Source: an uncultured Flammeovirgaceae bacterium (lineage in GTDB: Bacteria; Bacteroidota; Bacteroidia; Cytophagales; MED-G16). Taken from it: DNA of 37,455 bases. The translations under genes were made by a program, and so were the position numbers. The stretch is taken from NCBI GenBank assembly GCA_913046795.1, contig CAJWTC010000005.1:1-37455 (forward strand), given 5' to 3'. Each line of letters begins with the position of its first letter. Position 1 is the first letter of the stretch. Shown one piece after another: positions 31,658 to 37,455 of this stretch. The notes under the pieces are model-generated. The model was not told the origin of the DNA. It did no database searches and worked only from the letters and a program-made list of their open reading frames with translations.

Positions 31658-32667
31658 GATTCACTATTTATAAGATTAAAAAAAGTAATTGAACCTTTTA
31701 TTTTTTTATTGTCAACTACAGGGATGAAAGATATTAGAAAATCATGATTTTGAATAGTTTTTAACATATAATTAATATTATCATATGTCCCAATTGTTAC
31801 TGGATTATTATTAATAATATCACTTGCTTCTATATTTTTTATATCAAATTTTTTTTTAATTAAACCCTTTCTTACATCTGCCATACTTATTATGCCAACG
31901 AATTCTTTATTTATATTTTCAACTAAAACATATCCGAAATCATAGTCATTAATTTTTTTAAGAATATCAGATATAGATGATTCTTCATCAATTATTGGAC
32001 ATTCTTCTTTTGATATCATAAACTCTCTAACTTTCAATTCGGAATTTACTACGGAAGATTTCAACTTTAGGAGTGATTTTGCAATGTTTTCTTTAACAAG
32101 AAAAGATCCAGATACCACAGATTGCACACCCAATATTCTCATTACAAATCCTATCTCATCATTTATTCCACCATCCACATGAATTGATTTGCTGGGAAAT
32201 AAACTTTTAAAGTGCCTAATTTTTTTGAAATTAATCATATTAAATTTTCCACCACTTTCCCCCGGTGTAGTGGTCATTAATAGCACATAGCTACAATTAT
32301 CTGAGTATTTTTTAAATACTTCAATATTAGTTTTAGACGTTATTGCCAGTCCGAATTGTGTGTTTTCAAAGTTAGGTATCTCAAATTCATTTTCTTTTAT
32401 ATCTTCAAACTGGTATGCAACGCGTTCTATATTATTTCTAAGTATAAAATTATCATATTTAGATGGTTTCTCAGAAATTATATGTAAATCTATAGTTGTA
32501 TTGCTGACCTTTCTTATCCTTTTAATATCATCCTCTATTTTATCTATTCCAATTTTTTTATCATTAAAATCAATATGAAACATATCTATATTTACCGAGT
32601 CAAGCTCCTCAGTAAGAGTTTCTAGTTTCTTGTTTTTATTAGAGTATAATGAGGCTGATATTTTCAT
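31654..32667 (-). CDS. Ribulose-phosphate 3-epimerase-like TIM barrel fused to tandem CBS domains
   Basis: RPE motifs MKISASL, DMFHIDFND, TIDLHII, YVLLMTTTPGESGGKF, IHVDGGIND; C-terminus with two CBS motifs (MISKEECPIIDEESSISDILKKINDYDFGYVLVENINKEFVGIISMADVRKGL and INNNPVTIGTYDNINYMLKTIQNHDFLISFIPVVDNKKIKGSITFFNL). Confidence 0.85.
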   Translation of the reverse strand: MKISASLYSNKNKKLETLTEELDSVNIDMFHIDFNDKKIGIDKIEDDIKRIRKVSNTTIDLHIISEKPSKYDNFILRNNIERVAYQFEDIKENEFEIPNFENTQFGLAITSKTNIEVFKKYSDNCSYVLLMTTTPGESGGKFNMINFKKIRHFKSLFPSKSIHVDGGINDEIGFVMRILGVQSVVSGSFLVKENIAKSLLKLKSSVVNSELKVREFMISKEECPIIDEESSISDILKKINDYDFGYVLVENINKEFVGIISMADVRKGLIKKKFDIKNIEASDIINNNPVTIGTYDNINYMLKTIQNHDFLISFIPVVDNKKIKGSITFFNLINSES

Positions 32668-32674
32668 TCCTGAA

Positions 32675-32682
32675 CAAATATA
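32675..32682 (-). promoter_or_regulatory. Putative Bacteroidetes -7 element TATATTTG for the RPE-CBS operon
   Basis: Exact TAnnTTTG just upstream of ATG 32667, overlapping an inverted repeat; no clear -33. Confidence 0.35.
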
Positions 32683-32746
32683 CTTTAGATATGTTCATTT
32701 ATGTGAGTTTAATATCTAATTTTAGAATGTTAATAATATCCAATAG

Positions 32747-33589
32747 ATGTCATCTTTATATAGTCTAATATCTTTTTTTCCGCTTAAAATCTTATACTCT
32801 TTATCAACTTTTTTATCAACTTTTCTGCCTTTTATTTATAGAGGAAGGATAGTTCGTAAAAATCTCATGAAATCATTTCCAGATATGCCTGAGGGAGAGA
32901 TACAGAAAATACATAATAGTTTTTATATTAATTTTTGTGATCTTTTTTTCGAAATAATAAAGTCTTACTCAATATCAGAAAGTGAACTCAGTAATAGAGT
33001 CAATTTTAAAAATTTTCATGTGATAAATGAAAAGCTAAGTAATAATAAAAAAGTCCTAGTTTTTGCTTCGCACCAATGTAATTGGGAGTGGCTTCTCCTT
33101 GCATCTCAGCTAAATTTAAGTACACCTCTAAATGTTGTATATAAGAGGATTTCTAATAAAAAGTTTGATAAAGTTATGATGGATTCACGCTCAAGGTTTG
33201 GTTCAGTACTGATTGATTCAAAAAAGGCTTTGCTTTATTTAAAAAGAAATTTAAAAGATGTTAATGTCTTAGCTGTTGTGGCTGATCAGTCACCGACCAA
33301 AAAGAACAGAAAGTCATGGAGGAAGCTATTAAATCAAGATACAGCCTTTTTCAAGTCAGTTGAGTATCTACCTAGGATTATGAATTCCTACGTATATTTT
33401 GCATCAATGCAAAGAACTAAGAGGGGCCATTATTCTGTAAATTTTGATTTGATTAGTGAACCTAATTCAAATTCAAAAAAAGATATATTGTCGGAATATG
33501 TCCTCAAATTAGAAAACCAAATTAAATCAAAACCAGATGAATGGCTTTGGACTCATAATAGGTGGAAATTTACGCAAGATGATATATGA
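32747..33589 (+). CDS. Lysophospholipid / lipid A biosynthesis acyltransferase (LpxL/HtrB family)
   Basis: RGRIVRKNLMKSFPDM; VLVFASHQCNWEWLLLA; AVVADQSP; PDEWLWTHNRWKF. Confidence 0.9.
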   Translation: MSSLYSLISFFPLKILYSLSTFLSTFLPFIYRGRIVRKNLMKSFPDMPEGEIQKIHNSFYINFCDLFFEIIKSYSISESELSNRVNFKNFHVINEKLSNNKKVLVFASHQCNWEWLLLASQLNLSTPLNVVYKRISNKKFDKVMMDSRSRFGSVLIDSKKALLYLKRNLKDVNVLAVVADQSPTKKNRKSWRKLLNQDTAFFKSVEYLPRIMNSYVYFASMQRTKRGHYSVNFDLISEPNSNSKKDILSEYVLKLENQIKSKPDEWLWTHNRWKFTQDDI

Positions 33590-33628
33590 TTTTTTAATTA
33601 TAAATTATCTAATTTTGATCTCCTCAAT

Positions 33629-35419
33629 ATGAAAAAAATAAGAAATTTTTGCATTATAGCTCACATTGATCACGGAAAAAGCACTCTAGCTGACAGATTG
33701 TTAGAGTTTACAAGGACTGTTGATAAAAGAGACATGACAAATCAGCTTCTAGATGACATGGACTTAGAGAGAGAAAGGGGTATAACCATTAAGTCACATG
33801 CTATACAGATGAGCCATACTCATCAGAACGAGAGTTATACACTAAACTTGATTGATACACCAGGCCATGTTGATTTTTCATATGAGGTATCAAGATCAAT
33901 TGCTTCGTGTGAAGGTGCGATCTTAGTTGTTGATGCTGCTCAGGGAATTCAGGCCCAAACGATTTCTAATTTATACCTTGCTCTTGAGCAAGGACTTGAG
34001 GTAATCCCAGTCTTAAATAAAATTGACCTTCCCGGTGCGATGATTGAAGAAGTCTCAGACCAAATTGTAGATTTAATAGGCTGTAATATTGAAGATATAT
34101 TACAAGTTAGTGCTAAAGATGGATTAGGAATTGATACTCTTTTAGAGAATATTATTAGCAAGATCCCATCCCCAAGTGGCGATTCAAGTGATGATTTACA
34201 GGCAATGATTTTTGATTCTGTATTTAACTCTTTTAGGGGTATAGAGGTATTATTTAGGGTTTTTAACGGGAAGATTAGAAAGGGAGATAAAGTAAAATTT
34301 GTAAATACAGGAAAAGAATATAATGTAGACGAGATAGGTATTTTGAAATTTGATAAGAGCTCATGTGAAGAAATTTCTGCAGGGAATGTTGGTTATCTTA
34401 TTTCAGGAATTAAAAATGCAAAGGAGGTCAAAGTAGGTGATACCATAACTCATTCTAAAAATGAAAAAATTAAAATTATTAAAGGATTTGAAGATGTAAA
34501 ACCAATGGTTTTTGCTGGAATTTATCCTGTTGACAGTTCGGATTATGAAGATTTGAGAAATTCTTTGGAGAAACTTCAGTTAAATGATGCTTCCCTAGTC
34601 TGGGAACCAGAGACCTCTGCTGCTCTGGGGTTTGGTTTCAGATGCGGATTCTTGGGGATGTTACATATGGATATAATTCAGGAGAGGCTTGAGAGAGAGT
34701 TTGATATGTCTGTAATTACAACTGTTCCTTCTGTAGAATTTCTTTGCTATAAAACTAACCAAGAAAAAGTAAGTATATATGCCCCTTCAGAAATGCCCGA
34801 ACCAAATGAAATTTTAAAGATAGAAGAGCCAATGATATCAGCTCAGATTATAACTAAATCTGAATATATTGGTGGTATAATTAAACTCTGTATTGACAGA
34901 AGAGGAAGTCTGACTAATCAGATTTACCTTTCTAAAGATAGAGTTGAATTATCTTTTACTCTTCCTTTAGCAGAAATTGTTTTTGATTTTTACGATAAAT
35001 TAAAATCTATTTCTAGGGGATATGCATCATTAGATTATGAATTTTCAGATTTCAAACAGTCTAAAATGTCGAAGCTAGATATCATGCTCAACGGAGAGAA
35101 GGTTGATGCTCTTTCGGCAATAGTTCACAGAGATAAAGCTTACTCCTGGGGCAAAAAATTATGTGAGAAACTAAAAGAGTTACTGCCCAGACAGATGTTT
35201 GAAATTGCTATTCAGGCCTCTATTGGTACTAAGATTATTGCTAGAGAATCAGTTAGAGCTTTAAGGAAAAATGTAACCGCTAGGTGTTATGGAGGTGACA
35301 TTACAAGAAAAAGAAAATTATTAGAAAAACAGAAAAAGGGTAAGAAGAGGATGCGACAAGTCGGTAATGTGGAAATCCCTCAGTCTGCTTTTCTTGCAGT
35401 TTTGAAAATAGATGAATAA
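33629..35419 (+). CDS. lepA: Elongation factor 4 (LepA)
   Basis: [48 protein letters not shown]-terminal [43 protein letters not shown]. Confidence 0.99.
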   Translation: MKKIRNFCIIAHIDHGKSTLADRLLEFTRTVDKRDMTNQLLDDMDLERERGITIKSHAIQMSHTHQNESYTLNLIDTPGHVDFSYEVSRSIASCEGAILVVDAAQGIQAQTISNLYLALEQGLEVIPVLNKIDLPGAMIEEVSDQIVDLIGCNIEDILQVSAKDGLGIDTLLENIISKIPSPSGDSSDDLQAMIFDSVFNSFRGIEVLFRVFNGKIRKGDKVKFVNTGKEYNVDEIGILKFDKSSCEEISAGNVGYLISGIKNAKEVKVGDTITHSKNEKIKIIKGFEDVKPMVFAGIYPVDSSDYEDLRNSLEKLQLNDASLVWEPETSAALGFGFRCGFLGMLHMDIIQERLEREFDMSVITTVPSVEFLCYKTNQEKVSIYAPSEMPEPNEILKIEEPMISAQIITKSEYIGGIIKLCIDRRGSLTNQIYLSKDRVELSFTLPLAEIVFDFYDKLKSISRGYASLDYEFSDFKQSKMSKLDIMLNGEKVDALSAIVHRDKAYSWGKKLCEKLKELLPRQMFEIAIQASIGTKIIARESVRALRKNVTARCYGGDITRKRKLLEKQKKGKKRMRQVGNVEIPQSAFLAVLKIDE

Positions 35420-36287
35420 AATAATAGACGGCTTAAAGATATCTTCTGACATAAAAAAGGAGATAAAAGATGAAATTTCTTTGATAAAGCAAAGAGGTGA
35501 CAGGGTACCATCACTGAGTATCGTTCTTGTAGGTAATCACTCAGCCAGTAGTATATATGTTAATGCTAAAATTAGGGCTTGTGAAGAGGTGGGAATTAAT
35601 GTTGAATTAATATCTTTAAACGATAACATTTTAGAGTTAGAATTGCTTGATTTAATTAGAAAATTAAATAATAAAAAGTCATTGGATGGATTTATAGTTC
35701 AGTTACCATTGCCTGATCAGATAAATGTTCAAAATGTAATTGATTCTATTAACCCGGATAAAGATGTTGATGGTTTCACAAATGATAATATTGGTAGCAT
35801 AACATCTGATATTAAAAAATTACTTCCTGCCACAGGCTTAGGTGTTATGACTCTTATTGAAAGGTATAAAATTGATTTAGAATCTAAAAGCTGTGCAATA
35901 CTAGGATCAAGTAGAAATGTTGGAGCTGCCATAGCTCAGATGCTTATGCAGAGAGAAGAAGTGACAGTAACTGTTTGTAATAGTAAAACAAAAAACCTTA
36001 AGAATATAACTAAAAAGGCAGACCTAATTATCTCGGCAGTTGGTAAGCCAAATTTAGTTACTAGTGAAATGGTTAAAGATGGTGTTGTAATCATTGATGT
36101 AGGTATATCTAGGGTACGTGATAAATCCAAAAAATCAGGTTTTAAAATTGTTGGAGATGTTGATTATGATAATGTTTTTGCTAAAGCAAGTATGATAACC
36201 CCTGTGCCTGGTGGAGTTGGTCCAATGACTATAGCTTCATTGATTCAAAATACTTTAAAAGCTCATAAAAATAATGAAGAGGGGTAG
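35412..36287 (+). CDS. folD: Bifunctional methylenetetrahydrofolate dehydrogenase/cyclohydrolase
   Basis: [68 protein letters not shown]. Confidence 0.98.
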   Translation: MNKIIDGLKISSDIKKEIKDEISLIKQRGDRVPSLSIVLVGNHSASSIYVNAKIRACEEVGINVELISLNDNILELELLDLIRKLNNKKSLDGFIVQLPLPDQINVQNVIDSINPDKDVDGFTNDNIGSITSDIKKLLPATGLGVMTLIERYKIDLESKSCAILGSSRNVGAAIAQMLMQREEVTVTVCNSKTKNLKNITKKADLIISAVGKPNLVTSEMVKDGVVIIDVGISRVRDKSKKSGFKIVGDVDYDNVFAKASMITPVPGGVGPMTIASLIQNTLKAHKNNEEG

Positions 36288-36885
36288 TGTAAATCTTCCT
36301 GTAATGGAGTCATTTTATAGCATCCAGGGAGAGGGTTATCACTCAGGAAAACCAGCATATTTTGTTCGCCTTGCAGGGTGTGATGTGAAATGTACTTGGT
36401 GTGATGTGAAAGATTCATGGTCTAACACTGATGATCAGTTTATACATGTTAAGGAAATTGTTAATGAAATCAATAAATACCCCACAGATTTAATTATTAT
36501 AACTGGTGGAGAGCCATTTTATCATGATTTAGGTCCATTAACTAAGCTCCTTAAAGAGGAAGGAAAATTAGTTCACGTTGAAACCTCAGGCACAGAAAAA
36601 TTTACCGGAACATTTGATTGGATATGTCTATCTCCAAAGAGATTTAAAAAACCTTTAGAAAATTTTTATGAAATTTCAGATGAGTTAAAAGTTATTATTT
36701 ATCAAGATTCTGATTTTAGGTGGGCAGAGAGAATTTCGTCAAAGATGAAAAAAGATATTCAGAGAATTTTACAACCTGAGTGGTCTGTAGAAAAGAAAGC
36801 GAATACAAATATTTTAAATTACATAAAAAAAAATCCATCATGGAGAATTTCCTTACAGACTCATAAATACCTTAAAGTTGATTAG
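36274..36885 (+). CDS. queE: 7-carboxy-7-deazaguanine synthase QueE (radical SAM)
   Basis: LPVMESFYSIQGEGYHSGKPAYFVRLAGCDVKCTWCDVKDSW (CxxxCxxC); IITGGEPF; HVETSGT. Confidence 0.95.
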   Translation: MKRGSVNLPVMESFYSIQGEGYHSGKPAYFVRLAGCDVKCTWCDVKDSWSNTDDQFIHVKEIVNEINKYPTDLIIITGGEPFYHDLGPLTKLLKEEGKLVHVETSGTEKFTGTFDWICLSPKRFKKPLENFYEISDELKVIIYQDSDFRWAERISSKMKKDIQRILQPEWSVEKKANTNILNYIKKNPSWRISLQTHKYLKVD

Positions 36886-37455
36886 ATATTTATCATTTTT
36901 ATTTTTTATTTTTTTTTCATTGCAGCTGATGGGGCAATCAAAAAGAAATTTGAAGCTTTTTAAGAATGCGAATTCTAATTATGATATTGGTGAATTTAAC
37001 TTAGCAGTAGATATATACAAAAAAATTCTTAAATCTGATCCAGAAAATTGTGATGCTATATATAAACTTGGTTTAGCTTATAAAAAACTAAAGAAGTTCA
37101 ATGATTTTAAATACTATTTTGTAAAATATTCAGAGTTAAGTTGTCCAAAGAATTTGGACTTAGTTCATTTTGAACTTTCAAACTATTTTTTAGGCATTGG
37201 GCGGATCTCTAAATCTAGTTATCATATTAGTCAAATCAAGGAAAAAAAAGTTTTTGATTCATATAATGAACTAATAGATAGGATAGGTTTTATTAAAAAA
37301 TTTGATCAAAATATAATAATTGATCATCAAGAAATTGATTCTGTAGATGGTTTTTCATTGCAGTATTCTCCATCCTACAACTTAGTAGATCAAAATATTT
37401 TTTTTACGGCAAGGGATGGGTATGGCATGTTTGATGATGAGAATATTTACACTCT
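36878..37455 (+). CDS. TPR plus WD40-like (PD40) secreted protein, 3' truncated by window edge
   Basis: TTG start overlapping the queE stop; signal peptide (M)IRYLSFLFFIFFSLQLMGQ; TPR-like NYDIGEFNLAVDIYKKILKSDPENCDAIYKLGLAYKKL; YSPSYNLVDQNIFFTARDG; resembles OmpA/PorE-type multidomain proteins. Confidence 0.65.
   Translation, partial: MIRYLSFLFFIFFSLQLMGQSKRNLKLFKNANSNYDIGEFNLAVDIYKKILKSDPENCDAIYKLGLAYKKLKKFNDFKYYFVKYSELSCPKNLDLVHFELSNYFLGIGRISKSSYHISQIKEKKVFDSYNELIDRIGFIKKFDQNIIIDHQEIDSVDGFSLQYSPSYNLVDQNIFFTARDGYGMFDDENIYT

Overview
This is an AT-rich window whose gene content and promoter style suggest the Bacteroidetes/Flavobacteriia: sigma-54 next to asnS, atpD-atpC away from the other ATP synthase genes, flavobacterial-type DnaJ, and TAnnTTTG -7 promoter elements. 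Most genes are housekeeping: rpoN, asnS, dnaK, atpCD, dnaJ-grpE, obg, adk, hldE-like kinase, aminotransferase, recR, mltG, clpC, fabG, lpd, sucD, lepA, folD, queE. There are two tRNAs (Arg-ACG and Ser-TGA) and a short run of lipoprotein/outer-membrane genes near the left end. I see no CRISPR array, prophage, IS element or recognisable defence system. The best second-look items are: (1) an ATGA-coupled trio encoding a ribulose-phosphate-3-epimerase barrel fused to KdsD-like tandem CBS domains, a DAHP-synthase-type enzyme and a KdsC-type phosphatase, which resembles a rewired KDO pathway; (2) a composite element (13-bp palindrome, exactly 11 bp, TGGCA-N6-TTGT sigma-54-like box) with the same geometry upstream of dnaK and grpE-dnaJ, with an A12 tract covering the spacer in the grpE copy; (3) all six convergent gene junctions lying between an 8-bp overlap and a 6-bp gap; (4) an alkyltransferase-like protein with PAHR in place of PCHR, whose ORF call wrongly absorbs a tRNA-Ser. 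All assignments come from reading the sequence; no database search was run.
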